Positions 51,843-61,268 of a stretch of 64,000 bases of DNA are shown one piece after another (the stretch's first letter is position 1; each line of letters starts with the position of its first letter). This DNA is from Chersky-840 sp963848335 (GTDB lineage: Bacteria; Actinomycetota; Acidimicrobiia; Acidimicrobiales; UBA8190): assembly GCA_963848335.1 (NCBI GenBank), contig CAWKDD010000003.1, positions 310,001 to 374,000 on the forward strand, read 5' to 3'. Position numbers and translations under genes: made by a program. The notes beneath the pieces were generated by a model. It did no database searches, had not been told where the DNA came from, and was given only the letters and a program-made list of their open reading frames with translations.

Positions 51843-53540
51843 ATGGCCAGCTTGAGTGCGCTCGAGATCTCGAGACGGGCCACGCTCAAGCCCGTGACCA
51901 AGATCGCCGCCGAGGCCGGCATCCCCGACCGTCTGCTCGAGCCCTACGGCGAGTACGTGGCCAAGGTCAGCCTCGACGCCATCGAGGCGCTCTCCGATCG
52001 ACCCCGCGCCCGGTACGTGGTCGTCACCGCCATCACCCCCACCCCCCTCGGCGAGGGCAAGACGACAACCACGATCGGTCTCGGCCAAGCCATGCGCCAC
52101 ATCTCCAGGCGCGCCACCGTGGCCATCCGTCAGGCGTCGATGGGCCCGACCTTCGGCATCAAGGGAGGCGCGGCGGGCGGCGGCTACAGCCAGGCCGTGC
52201 CGTTCGAGGCCCTCAACCTCCACCTCACCGGGGACATGCACGCGGTGACGGCCGCGCACAACCTGCTGTCCGCCATGCTCGACAATCACCTCCACCACGG
52301 CAACGACCTCGGGATCGACCTGCACAACGTGACGTGGCGCCGGGTGCTCGACGTCAACGACCGGGCCCTGCGCAACCTGGTCATCGGGCTCGGCACCGCC
52401 GAGGACGGGGTCCCCCGGCAGTCCGGATTCGACATCACCGCCGCCTCCGAGGTCATGGCCGTCCTGGCCCTGTCGAAGTCGCTGCGGGACATGCGCCAGC
52501 GACTGGGCCGCATCGTCGTGGGGTACACCGGAGGCGGAGAGCCGGTGTCGGCCGAGGAGCTGCGTGCCGCCGGAGCCATGACCGTCATGATGCGCGACGC
52601 CATCAAGCCGAACCTCCTCCAGACCCTCGAGAACACCCCGGTGCTGGTGCACGCCGGTCCCTTCGGGAACATCGCCCACGGCAACTCGTCGGTGATCGCC
52701 GACCTCGTCGGCATCCACACCGGCGACTTCCTCATCACCGAGGCGGGCTTCGGAGCCGACATGGGCGCCGAGCGATTCTTCAACATCAAGTGCCGGAACT
52801 CGGGCCTGGTGCCCGACGTCGCAGTCGTGGTCACGACCGTGCGGGCCCTGAAGGTGCACGCCGGATCGCACCACGTGGTCGCGGGCAGGCCCCTCCCCCC
52901 CGGCCTCCTCGAGGAACGGCCCGACGAGGTCCACGTCGGAGGGGCCAACCTGCGCAAGCAGCTCCAGAACGTCGCCATGCACGGCGTGACCCCGGTCGTG
53001 GCCATCAACGCGTTCCCCGAGGACTTTCCCTCCGAGCATGGGGCGATCCGAGAGATCGCCGAGTCGATGGGCGTCCGCAGCGCCGTGTGCACCCACTTCG
53101 CCGACGGGGGCCGGGGGGCGGTCGAGCTCGCCGAGGCCGTGGTCGAGGCCTCCGAGGAACCGTCTGAGTTCCGGTTCCTGTACCCGAGCGAGGCCTCGCT
53201 GCGGGAGAAGATCGAGACCGTCGCCACCAGGGTCTACGGCGCCGAAGGCGTCGACTACTCACCCCAGGCGTCGCGACAGCTCGACACCTACGAGCACAAC
53301 GGGTTCGGCGCTCTGCCGATCTGTATCGCCAAGACGCACCTGTCGATCTCCTCGGACCCGAGCCTCAAGGGAGCACCCACGGGCTGGAGGCTCCCGGTAC
53401 GCGAGGTGAGGGCCTCGGTGGGCGCCGGGTTCGTCTACCCCATCTGCGGCGACATGCGCACCATGCCCGGCCTCTCGTCGCACCCCGCCGCCGAGCGCAT
53501 CGACATCGACGAGAACGGCGACGTGGTCGGCCTGTCATGA
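51843..53540 (+). CDS. fhs: Formate-tetrahydrofolate ligase
   Basis: 565 residues. It makes 10-formyl-THF from formate, ATP and THF. The P-loop TPTPLGEGKTTTT is at 65-77, and VAIRQASMGPTFGIKGGAAGGGY is the folate-binding block. KPNLLQTLENTPVLVHAGPF is the family's signature 2. Full length (family about 555-560). ATG 51843 has GAGGAGTGAG. The cyclodeaminase-like gene follows in the same direction, giving a short one-carbon module. Confidence 0.96.
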   Translation: MASLSALEISRRATLKPVTKIAAEAGIPDRLLEPYGEYVAKVSLDAIEALSDRPRARYVVVTAITPTPLGEGKTTTTIGLGQAMRHISRRATVAIRQASMGPTFGIKGGAAGGGYSQAVPFEALNLHLTGDMHAVTAAHNLLSAMLDNHLHHGNDLGIDLHNVTWRRVLDVNDRALRNLVIGLGTAEDGVPRQSGFDITAASEVMAVLALSKSLRDMRQRLGRIVVGYTGGGEPVSAEELRAAGAMTVMMRDAIKPNLLQTLENTPVLVHAGPFGNIAHGNSSVIADLVGIHTGDFLITEAGFGADMGAERFFNIKCRNSGLVPDVAVVVTTVRALKVHAGSHHVVAGRPLPPGLLEERPDEVHVGGANLRKQLQNVAMHGVTPVVAINAFPEDFPSEHGAIREIAESMGVRSAVCTHFADGGRGAVELAEAVVEASEEPSEFRFLYPSEASLREKIETVATRVYGAEGVDYSPQASRQLDTYEHNGFGALPICIAKTHLSISSDPSLKGAPTGWRLPVREVRASVGAGFVYPICGDMRTMPGLSSHPAAERIDIDENGDVVGLS

Positions 53541-53574
53541 GCCGCCGCCGTCGCTTCGGAGGAGCGCGCCCCGG

Positions 53575-54190
53575 GTGAGCCCGGACGGCGAGGGCGGGAC
53601 CATGGCGTCGTACCTGGCCATGTCGCTCGACGACGTCCTGTCGGCGTTCGCCGAGGCGGGTCCGGCGCCGGGTGGGGGCAGCGCGGCGGTGATCGCTGTG
53701 GCCCTCGCCGCCGCGCTGTGCACGATGGCGGCACGGCTGTCGCGGACGCGAGATGCCCGCGGCGGAGGCCATCGCCGTGGAGTCCGAGTCCATCCGCGCC
53801 GACCTGGCCCCGCGCTGTGACGACGACCCCCAGACCTACCTCCGGGTCATCGCCGCCCACCGCTCACCCCCCACCCCCGACCCGGCCGATCGCATCCGGC
53901 GCGTCAATACCGCGCTGTCGGAGTCGGTGGAGGTTCCCATGGCCGTCGTCGAAGCAGGTGCCCGGCTGGCCCGACTGGCGGCGCAGCTGGCGCAGGACGG
54001 GAACCCGATGCTGCGAGGCGACGCCGTGGTGGCCGCCGTCTTGGCCGGGGCCGGGGCCGAGGCGGCCGACACGCTGGTGAGGATCAACCTGGCCGGGATG
54101 CCCGGCGACGATCGACTCGTCCGGGCAGGCTCGCTCCTCGACGATGCCCGTACCTGGGTCGAACGAGCCCGAACGACGGTGCGCACCTGA
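53575..54190 (+). CDS. Cyclodeaminase/cyclohydrolase (FchA/FtcD) family protein with apparent frameshift
   Basis: About 204 residues after repair. The N-terminal part reads LDDVLSAFAEAGPAPGGGSAAVIAVALAAAL, the family's opening helix with PxPGGGS. The C-terminal part (AAEAIAVESESIRADLAPR, then GNPMLRGDAVVAAVLAGAGAEAADTLVRIN) is in another frame. Removing one C from the CCC run at 53756-53758 joins them. FchA-type proteins convert methenyl-THF to 10-formyl-THF, which fits the fhs neighbour. The start may instead be ATG 53602. If the frameshift is real, this gene is inactive. Confidence 0.75.
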
Positions 54191-54209
54191 CTCGGGGAGC
54201 GGTCCCCGC

Positions 54210-55064
54210 TCAGCGGAACCCGAAGGACCCCGAGTCGATGACGGTCTCGCCTCTCTGGTTGTCGGTGCGGAAACGCACCCTGTCGCCCTCGTCCCAGATC
54301 GAGATCGTGAGCGTGTCCCCCGGGTAGGTGGGCCGCGAGAACCGACCGGCCATGGAACCGAAACGGGCCGGGTCCGAACCGCACACGGTGTGGAGCAGCG
54401 CTCGGCCCGTGAAGCCGTAGGTGCACAACCCATGGAGGATCGGCTTGTCGAACCCGGCCCGCTTGGCGAAGGCGGGATCGGAGTGCAAGGGGTTGCGGTC
54501 ACCCGACAGGCGGTACAGCAGCGCCTGGTCGGAGCGGGTGGCGTAGGTCACCACCTCGTCGGGCTCGCCAACCGGCAGCGGGCCCGCGCCCGACGACGGA
54601 CCACGCTCGCCTCCGAACCCGCCCTCGCCCCGGACGAACAGCGAGGTCGTCGAGGCGAACAGGGGCTCGCCGCGGCGCGTGTCGACGGATGTGGACCTCG
54701 ACACCACCAACGCCCCCGAGCCCTTGTCGTAGATGCCGGTGACCTCGCTCGTCGTGCGCACCGTCCCGTCGGGGGGGATCGGGCCGAACAGCTCGATGGA
54801 CTGTTCCCCGTGGACGAGCATGGCCGGGTCGAAGGATCCGAGCGTGGCGCGCGGCGGACCTCCCCCTCCCACCACCGCCGCAAACGTGGGCAGGACCCTC
54901 TGGGGCCGGTCGGCGGAGTTCTCCGTGGTGAACTCCAGCTCGAAGTCGACGGCGTCCAGCGTGCCCGCCCCGACCCCGAGGGCGTAGAGCAGGCAGTCGG
55001 TCGAGGACCACGAACGTTCGACGGGGCTCGAGGTGGCCCCCACGGCCTCCGGGTTGATGGGCAT
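54210..55064 (-). CDS. Hydratase-2/MaoC-like dehydratase (double hot-dog)
   Basis: 284 residues with two hot-dog folds. The second contains the hydratase-2 motif YRLSGDRNPLHSDPAFA, with the catalytic Asp and His, followed by KPILHGLCTYGFTGR. It would hydrate trans-2-enoyl-CoA to (R)-3-hydroxyacyl-CoA in beta-oxidation or similar. The N-terminal half is degenerate, as in peroxisomal MFE-2 relatives. ATG 55064 has GGAGGGAC 7 nt upstream. Divergent from the MerR gene across a shared operator. Confidence 0.9.
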   Translation of the reverse strand: MPINPEAVGATSSPVERSWSSTDCLLYALGVGAGTLDAVDFELEFTTENSADRPQRVLPTFAAVVGGGGPPRATLGSFDPAMLVHGEQSIELFGPIPPDGTVRTTSEVTGIYDKGSGALVVSRSTSVDTRRGEPLFASTTSLFVRGEGGFGGERGPSSGAGPLPVGEPDEVVTYATRSDQALLYRLSGDRNPLHSDPAFAKRAGFDKPILHGLCTYGFTGRALLHTVCGSDPARFGSMAGRFSRPTYPGDTLTISIWDEGDRVRFRTDNQRGETVIDSGSFGFR

Positions 55065-55114
55065 GTCGGGTCCCTCCCGTGTGCGCACGTCCCCCGGGCG
55101 CTTCCCGGTGACCA

Positions 55115-55144
55115 TTGATATGTAACACGAAATCATGTTACACT
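55115..55144 (+). promoter_or_regulatory. merR promoter with operator between -35 and -10
   Basis: TTGATA (55115-55120) and TACACT (55139-55144) are 18 bp apart. The spacer contains an inverted repeat, TGTAACA (55121-55127) and TGTTACA (55136-55142), with 8 bp between arms. MerR regulators bind exactly such spacer palindromes and distort the DNA. GTG 55150 lies 5 nt after TACACT. The same site can affect the divergent MaoC gene. Confidence 0.7.
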
Positions 55145-55149
55145 CAAGT

Positions 55150-55638
55150 GTGATCCTGAGCCGAGCCCCAGTGGCCGGAACCGGTGGTGCGGCCCGTGTC
55201 GCCGATGCCGGGCCCGGCCCAGGCGACGGGTCGCGGCGCTACACCGTCGACGAGCTGGCCCGGGCGGCGGGAACGACCACGCGCCAGGTCCGGGCCCTGC
55301 AGACTCGCGGGCTGCTCCCCCGTCCCGGGCTGATCGGACGCACCGGCTACTACGACGCCGACCATCTCGAGCGGCTGCGGGCCGTTGTGCGCTTGCAGGC
55401 CGACGGGTTCTCGCTGGCCGCGCTGGACATCCTCTTCCGGGCCTGGGACGCAGGGATGACCCTGGCCCAGGTGCTCGGCCCCGGCGCGCCCTCCGGCGCC
55501 GGCGCCGGCGCGGCCACCGACGACGAGCCCGACGTCTTCGGGGATGCGGCGGTGGCAGCCGGCCGTTCCGCCACGCGGCGGGGCCGGCTCCTGTCGCTCG
55601 TGCCCTCGACCATCCTCGACCAACCCGCCGCATCCTGA
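55150..55638 (+). CDS. MerR family transcriptional regulator
   Basis: 162 residues. The winged HTH is RRYTVDELARAAGTTTRQVRALQTRGLLPRP, followed by GYYDADHLERLRAVVRLQADGFSLAALDILF, the usual MerR second part. The C-terminus is Gly/Ala-rich and has no metal-binding Cys, so the effector is likely an organic ligand. The frame opens at ATG 55135, but that codon lies inside the operator; GTG 55150 with TACACT 5 nt upstream is the better start. Probably autoregulates and controls the MaoC gene. Confidence 0.87.
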   Translation: MILSRAPVAGTGGAARVADAGPGPGDGSRRYTVDELARAAGTTTRQVRALQTRGLLPRPGLIGRTGYYDADHLERLRAVVRLQADGFSLAALDILFRAWDAGMTLAQVLGPGAPSGAGAGAATDDEPDVFGDAAVAAGRSATRRGRLLSLVPSTILDQPAAS

Positions 55639-55732
55639 GCCGCGTCGCGGTCCCGCTACGCACCGCGCCACCGCCGGGGCCCGGGCGTGGCGCCGGTCCT
55701 GAGCGCGACGTCCGACCTGCAAGCATGGCGCC

Positions 55733-57337
55733 GTGCGCACCAGGGACGTGCTCGGGCAGATCGGCCTCCCGGCCCCGGTGTCGCAGCTCGCGGCCCGCCG
55801 ATGGGACGTCGTGGTGGTGGGAGGCGGGCACAACGGGTTGACCGCGGCTGCGTATCTGGCCCGTGGCGGGCACAGCGTGCTCGTCCTCGAACGGCGCGTG
55901 CGACTCGGAGGAGCCTGCACTCTCGAGCAACCGTTCCCCGACCCGGGCTGGCTCGTGAGCCCGTGCGCCTACTCGGTCGGCCTCCTGCACCCGTTGGTCG
56001 TCGAGGAGCTGGGGCTGTACGAACGTGGGTACCGCGTGCAGCTCGTCGACCCCCACATGTGGTGCCCGTTCGAGGACGGCACCTCCATCGCACTGTGGGA
56101 CGACCCCGACCGCAGCGCCGGCGCCGTCGCCGAGCTCGCCCCGGGTGACGTCGAGGGATATCGCGCCTACGGGGCACTGTTCGACCGCATCCGCCGTGCT
56201 CTGCGTGGCGGCCGGCGCGACACGTGGGTGGGCGACGCGCCCGAACGCCCAGAGCTCGAGGACCTCCTCGCCGGTGACCGTGAGGCCATCGACGTGGTCT
56301 TCGCGGCGTCCATCGCGGAGGTGGTGGAGCACTACGTCCGCGACGAGCGCCTGCGGACCGCCCTGCACGGCCAGGGGATCATCGGCACCAACGCCGGCCC
56401 CCGCGACCCCGGGACGGCGGGGGTCCACCTCATGCACGCCTCGGGAACCCTCGAAGGCCGGGCCGGGGCGTGGGGATACGTGGACGGCGGGATGGGCCAG
56501 ATCTCGTTCGCGCTGGCCGACGCGGCCACCGAAGCGGGCGCGGTCCTGGCCGCGGGGGTGGCGGTGGCGTCGGTGTTGCCCGGCGAAGGTGTGCGCCTCG
56601 AAGGTGGTGAGACGGTGCGGGCCAGGGCCGTGGTGTCCAACGCCGATCCCAAGCGCACCGTCGCCCTGTGCGCGCACGGGGTCCCCGAGGACTTCCGCCG
56701 CCGTGTCGACGCTTGGCGCAGTGTCAGCCCGGTGCTCAAGGTGAATTGCGCCTTGAGCCGGCTCCCGGACTTCCCCTCGGCGCCACCGGGCCTCGAGCCG
56801 CACCGGGCCATGGTCACCATCAGCACCGGCATCGACGCCACCCAGGCCGCCTTCGAAGCGAGCCGGCACGGCCAGCCCGCGCCGGCCTGGTGCGAGCTGT
56901 ACTTCCAGAGCGCCTACGACCCCTCGGTCGTCCCCGAGGGGTACCACGTAATGAGCGTGTTCGCCCAGTACGTGCCTTTCACCCTCGACCGAGGGACCTG
57001 GGAGGAGCGGCGCGAGGAGATCGGCGACGCCGCCATCGCGGCGATCGGCCGCTTCGCCCCTGACGTGGCCGACGTCGTGGTGCACCGCGAGGTCCTGGGG
57101 CCACCCGACGTGGAGGACCGCATCGGGCTGACCGGCGGCCACATCTTCCAAGGCGAATGCCTGCCCGACCAGATGTGGCACAACCGGTTCGGGCCCCGCA
57201 CGCCGATACCGGGGGTGTACCTGTGCGGGGCGGCCACCCATCCCGGCGGATCGGTGATGGCCGTCAACGGCCGCAACGCCGCCATGGCCGTGTACCGCGA
57301 CCTCATGGAAACAGACGCGGCGCCAGGGGCGCGGTGA
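55733..57337 (+). CDS. FAD-dependent oxidoreductase, phytoene desaturase/PYROXD2-like
   Basis: 534 residues. The dinucleotide-binding loop is VVVVGGGHNGLTAAAYLARGG near residue 26, followed by ERRVRLGGACTLEQ. The C-terminus carries VYLCGAATHPGGSVMAVNGRNAA, which closes the FAD site. These proteins resemble carotenoid desaturases but mostly have unknown substrates. GTG 55733 is the start. The GT-C gene overlaps its stop as GTGA. Confidence 0.88.
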   Translation: MRTRDVLGQIGLPAPVSQLAARRWDVVVVGGGHNGLTAAAYLARGGHSVLVLERRVRLGGACTLEQPFPDPGWLVSPCAYSVGLLHPLVVEELGLYERGYRVQLVDPHMWCPFEDGTSIALWDDPDRSAGAVAELAPGDVEGYRAYGALFDRIRRALRGGRRDTWVGDAPERPELEDLLAGDREAIDVVFAASIAEVVEHYVRDERLRTALHGQGIIGTNAGPRDPGTAGVHLMHASGTLEGRAGAWGYVDGGMGQISFALADAATEAGAVLAAGVAVASVLPGEGVRLEGGETVRARAVVSNADPKRTVALCAHGVPEDFRRRVDAWRSVSPVLKVNCALSRLPDFPSAPPGLEPHRAMVTISTGIDATQAAFEASRHGQPAPAWCELYFQSAYDPSVVPEGYHVMSVFAQYVPFTLDRGTWEERREEIGDAAIAAIGRFAPDVADVVVHREVLGPPDVEDRIGLTGGHIFQGECLPDQMWHNRFGPRTPIPGVYLCGAATHPGGSVMAVNGRNAAMAVYRDLMETDAAPGAR

Positions 57338-58733
57338 CGGCGGGAGGGACGGCGCCGCGTCCCGGCCGGGACCCGGCGCCGCGTCCCGCGCCCGGCCTGT
57401 GGTCGTCCCCGGGGACCGCCGCACCCGCCGCGGACATCGTCCACGACGGCGGGCGCCCGGCGGCGGGCTCCGGCGGGCGTCGCATCCCGACAGCGGCCAT
57501 GGTGGTGGTGTACCTCGCCGCGCTGGGCGCCTTCGTCGGGATCGTGACGGTGCGGGGCGGCCCCTCGGTGGGCGACGCCTACGGGGTGACCAAGCCGGCC
57601 ACGGCGCTCGCCGACGGCGACCTCGCGCGCCGCCGCCAAGGACTCGGTACTCCCCCAACCCCCGGGGTACGCGCTGCATCACCTCGCCTCTGGTCCTCGT
57701 CTTCCGTCCGCTGCTCGGGGCGTCGGAATGGTGCGACGGACGCGTGGCGCCGGTGACGCGCGCCTTCTTGCCCTGGTGCGCGCCGGCGCAGCTGGCCACG
57801 CACCGCTGGTACCGGTCCCAGGCCGTGCTCGGGATCCTGGCCTGGGTCGTCCTGGCGCTGGGTTGCATCCGGCTCCTGCGTGTGGCGGGCGCCGGCGGCG
57901 GGCTCGCCGAGGCGCTGCTGGTGGTGGTGCTCGCCGCGGTCCCCGCCGCCAGCGACGGCATCGTCGAGACGTTCCATCCCCAGGACCTGGTGTGCGTCGG
58001 GCTGTGCGCCGCGGGGCTGGCCGAGGCGCTGCGAAGACGGTGGGTCGCCACCGGCGTGCTCTTCGGCGTCGCCTTCTTGTGCAAGCAGTTCGCGCTCTTG
58101 CCTCTGGTGGCGGTGCTGGCGGCTGCGCCCGGATGGCGCCAGCGCGCCCGGGTGGTCGTCCCCGCTGCGGTGGTGGTGGGCTGCGGGCTCGCCCCCTTCT
58201 TGGCGGTGGACCCCGCCGGAACGTGGGACACCCTGAGCGCCGTGAACTCGTCAGGGGTGGTGAAGCTCACCACCGGGACGGTGGTCGGCATGACCTCGTT
58301 TTCGGAGACGACCAAGCTCGTGATCGCCCGTGACGGGCCCGTCGTCCTGGCGCTGGTCATGGCGCTGTGGGCGCGGTGGCGGGCGGGCGGGCGCCTGCTG
58401 GCGCCGGTCCCCCTCATCGGGCTGGCCACCGCCTGCCTGGCCGGACGCCTGGTGGCGGAGGTGTGGTTCGCGAGCTACTACCTCCTGGCCGCCAGCGCCG
58501 GCCTGCTCCTCCTCGATCTCGCCTCGAGACGCCCGCCGGTGTGGTCGTTCTTGTGGATCGCGGCGACCGGGGTGCTCGTCGAGCAGGCCGGGGGTCTTCC
58601 CACCACCCCGCTGGCAGCGTTCTTGGCATTGGGCGCCGCCCTCGTCGCCGTGGTGATCGGGCTGCGCGCCGTCCCGGCCCGCGCCCCGGGCGCGTACCCG
58701 ACGTCGAAGGGAGCGCTTCCCCGGCACCAGTAG
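57334..58733 (+). CDS. GT-C/DUF2029-like membrane glycosyltransferase with two apparent frameshifts
   Basis: About 465 residues after repair. It starts at GTG 57334 inside the oxidoreductase stop (GTGA). The first frame gives a Pro/Gly-rich tail, a membrane segment (TAAMVVVYLAALGAFVGIV) and GDAYGVTKPATALADGDLAR. A second frame gives AAKDSVLPQPPGYALHHL, and a third gives LVLVFRPLLGASEWCDG and the remaining membrane helices with the KQFALLPLV motif. One extra base near 57629-57631 and one near 57688-57690 account for this. The FxxKQ motif parallels the 33.2-kb protein. Either pseudogene or assembly error. Confidence 0.7.
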
Positions 58734-58769
58734 CGTGACAGGCAGGTCCGAGACGAGCGAGGCGGTGCC

Positions 58770-60787
58770 TTGGGGGGAACGGGCGAACATCGGTACTGGC
58801 CGTCGCTCGACGGCGTTCGCGGCGTGGCCATCGCCGCGGTCGTCGCCTACCACCTCGGGTTCCTCGGCGGCGGCTGGGACGGCGTGGACATCTTCTTCGT
58901 CCTGTCGGGGTTCCTGATCACGAGCCTGCTGCTCTCGGAGCAGCGACGCCACCGGTGGGATCCGGCTCCGTGCCTTCTGGGCGCGTCGGGCCCGGCGCCT
59001 GCTCCCGGCGCTGCTCCTGCTGCTGCTGGCCCTGGCCCTGTACGCATTGGCGGGCGGCCCCGGCGTCGTGCCCTCACAGCTGCGCGCCCCGGCCGTGGCG
59101 ACGCTCCTGTACTTCGCCAACTGGCAGCAGGTAGCGGCGGGCCACGACTACTTCGCGCCCTACCAGGCGGCCAATCCCCTCCTGCACACGTGGTCGCTGG
59201 CGGTCGAGGAGCAGTACTACCTGGTGTGGCCGCTGCTGTTCATGGGACTGCTCTGGCTGGGACGGCGTCGGCGCGTCCGGGCGCTCGCAGTCGGGAGCGC
59301 GCTGCTGGCCGCCGGGTCGGCGCTGTGGATGGGCATCGCCGCGCACGTGCTCGGGCCCGACCGCGCCTATCTGGGCACCGACACGCGCGTGTGGGAGCTG
59401 TTGCTCGGGGGCCTCGGCGCCATGGCCCTGCGCTCGGCCGGACCCACCCGTCGGCCCGCCGCGTGGCGCCTGGCCACGGTGCTCGGAGCGTGCGGCGTGG
59501 CGGTGGGAACCGCCTTGGGCCAGGGACCCCCCGGCTGGATGTGGGACGGCGGGCTCGTGGCGGTGGCGCTGTGCGTGCTGGTCGTGGTGATGGGATCGGT
59601 GCGGGACCCCGACGGACCCGTGTCGCAGCTGCTCGCCCTCGAGCCCCTGCGGTGGCTCGGACGCATCAGCTACTCCCTGTACCTGTGGCACTGGCCGGTC
59701 ATCGTCCTGCTCGACACGGCCAACACCGGACTGTCCGGCGCGCCGCTCCTGGCGGCACGGCTGGCCACGATGCTGGGCGCGGCCTGCGTCAGCTACTTCG
59801 CCGTCGAGCGACCCCTGCGACGCGCCGATTTCCGCTTGTGGTGGCGTCGGGCCCTGGTGCCCGCCGGGATCCTCGGCGTCGTGGGCGCGGTTCTGGTCGC
59901 CACCGTCCCGCCGGTGGAGGCTTCCACCGGCGCCCTGTCCCCGGCCCCGACCGTGCGCCCGGCGCACACCGCGGCGCCGGTCGCGCTCGGCGCCGGGCAG
60001 GGTCGTCACCGCCGCCGACCCCCTGCGGGCATGGATCATGGGCGACAGCGTCATGGCCGACAGCGCGCCCGGGGTGAGCGCCGCGCTCGAGGCCACCGGG
60101 GACGTCGACGTCGTGGCCGACAGCGCCTTCGGAGGGTGGGGGCTGAGCACCGACAAGACATGGGCGACCGACCTGCCCCGGATCATCGGCCAGTACCATC
60201 CCGAGATCGTCATCGGGACATGGTCGTGGGACGACCAGGTGGCCCAGCGGGACCCACGCGCCTACCTGCTGGAGCTGGTCCAGGCCCTCCGCACCATGCT
60301 GGCACCGGGAGACGGCGTCGACCTCGTCGTGCTGCTGCAATTCCCCCAGATCGGTCCCAACCCCTACTGGATCGACCCGGCCCAGCAGGCCGCGGCGTGG
60401 GCCTCTGCCAACGCCAGTCAGATCGTGTGGAACGACGTCGCCTCCGAGGCCGTGCGCTTCTTCCCCGGCCACGCGCTGTACCTGCCGACCGACGCGCTGT
60501 TCGCCCCCCGTGACCGGTACTTCACCTGGGACCGGACTCCCACCGGGACCTGGATCAGGGCCAGGAAGCTCGACAACACCCACATGTGTCCCTACGGCGC
60601 CGCGCAGCTCGGGGCGCTCGTGGCGGACGACCTGTCACCGGTGCTCGGTCTCGCCCCCATGACGCCGGGCTGGGAGCTCGGGAGCTGGGTGCACGACGCC
60701 AACTTCGACGATCCACCGGGGTCGTGTCCCGACGACCAGCCGCCCCCGCACTACCGCGGCGTCGTCGTCCCCGGAGCACCGTCGTAG
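58770..60787 (+). CDS. Acyltransferase 3 (OafA-like) with C-terminal SGNH domain, two apparent frameshifts
   Basis: About 671 residues after repair. The acyltransferase-3 part opens with YWPSLDGVRGVAIAAVVAYHLG and FFVLSGFLITSLLL. Removing one base near 58941-58943 yields SERDATGGIRLRAFWARRA; further helices (HTWSLAVEEQYYLVWPLL, ISYSLYLWHWPVI) follow. Removing one G at 59995-59997 joins the SGNH domain: MGDSVMADSAPG, WSWDD and the C-terminal HMCPYGAA. Such proteins O-acylate surface polysaccharides or peptidoglycan. TTG 58770 is the likely start. Confidence 0.78.
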
Positions 60788-60806
60788 ATCCTCGTAGCAT
60801 CACGAC

Positions 60807-61268
60807 GTGGCTCTCGACATCGAACCCCTGGGCGTGGTGGTGGGAGGACGCAGCGATGCCGTCGACGACCGTTGGGGGGCGGTGGAGGCGGTGATCGAGC
60901 TCGACGGCGCCCGGTTGGGTCCCGACGCCACGGCCGGGCTCGAGGGGTTCTCCCATCTCGAAGTGGTGTTCTACTTCGACCAGGTGGCCGAGGCCGAGAT
61001 CACCTGGGGCGCCCGACACCCCCGCGGCCGTGCCGACTGGCCCGAGGTGGGGATCCTGGCCCAGCGGGCCAAGGGTCGCCCCAACCGCATCGGGGTGACC
61101 GTGTGCGAGCTCGTGGCCGTCGACGGCCTGCGCGTGGGGGTGCGGGGGCTCGACGCCGTGGCGGGGACCCCGGTGCTCGACGTGAAGCCCTACATGCCCG
61201 CTTTCGGCCCGCGCGGGGCGGTCCGCCAGCCGGCCTGGGCCGAGGAGCTCATGCGCGACTACTGGTGA
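60807..61268 (+). CDS. trmO: tRNA (adenine(37)-N6)-methyltransferase TrmO (TsaA-like)
   Basis: 153 residues. The UPF0066 fold is seen as EGFSHLEVVFYFDQ, RPNRIGVTVCELV and GTPVLDVKPYMPAF, with the invariant Asp-Lys-Pro-Tyr. TrmO methylates N6-threonylcarbamoyladenosine at position 37 of ANN-decoding tRNAs. GTG 60807 has TAGCAT (60795-60800) 6 nt upstream. It overlaps the convergent amidase by 10 bp. Confidence 0.9.
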   Translation: MALDIEPLGVVVGGRSDAVDDRWGAVEAVIELDGARLGPDATAGLEGFSHLEVVFYFDQVAEAEITWGARHPRGRADWPEVGILAQRAKGRPNRIGVTVCELVAVDGLRVGVRGLDAVAGTPVLDVKPYMPAFGPRGAVRQPAWAEELMRDYW

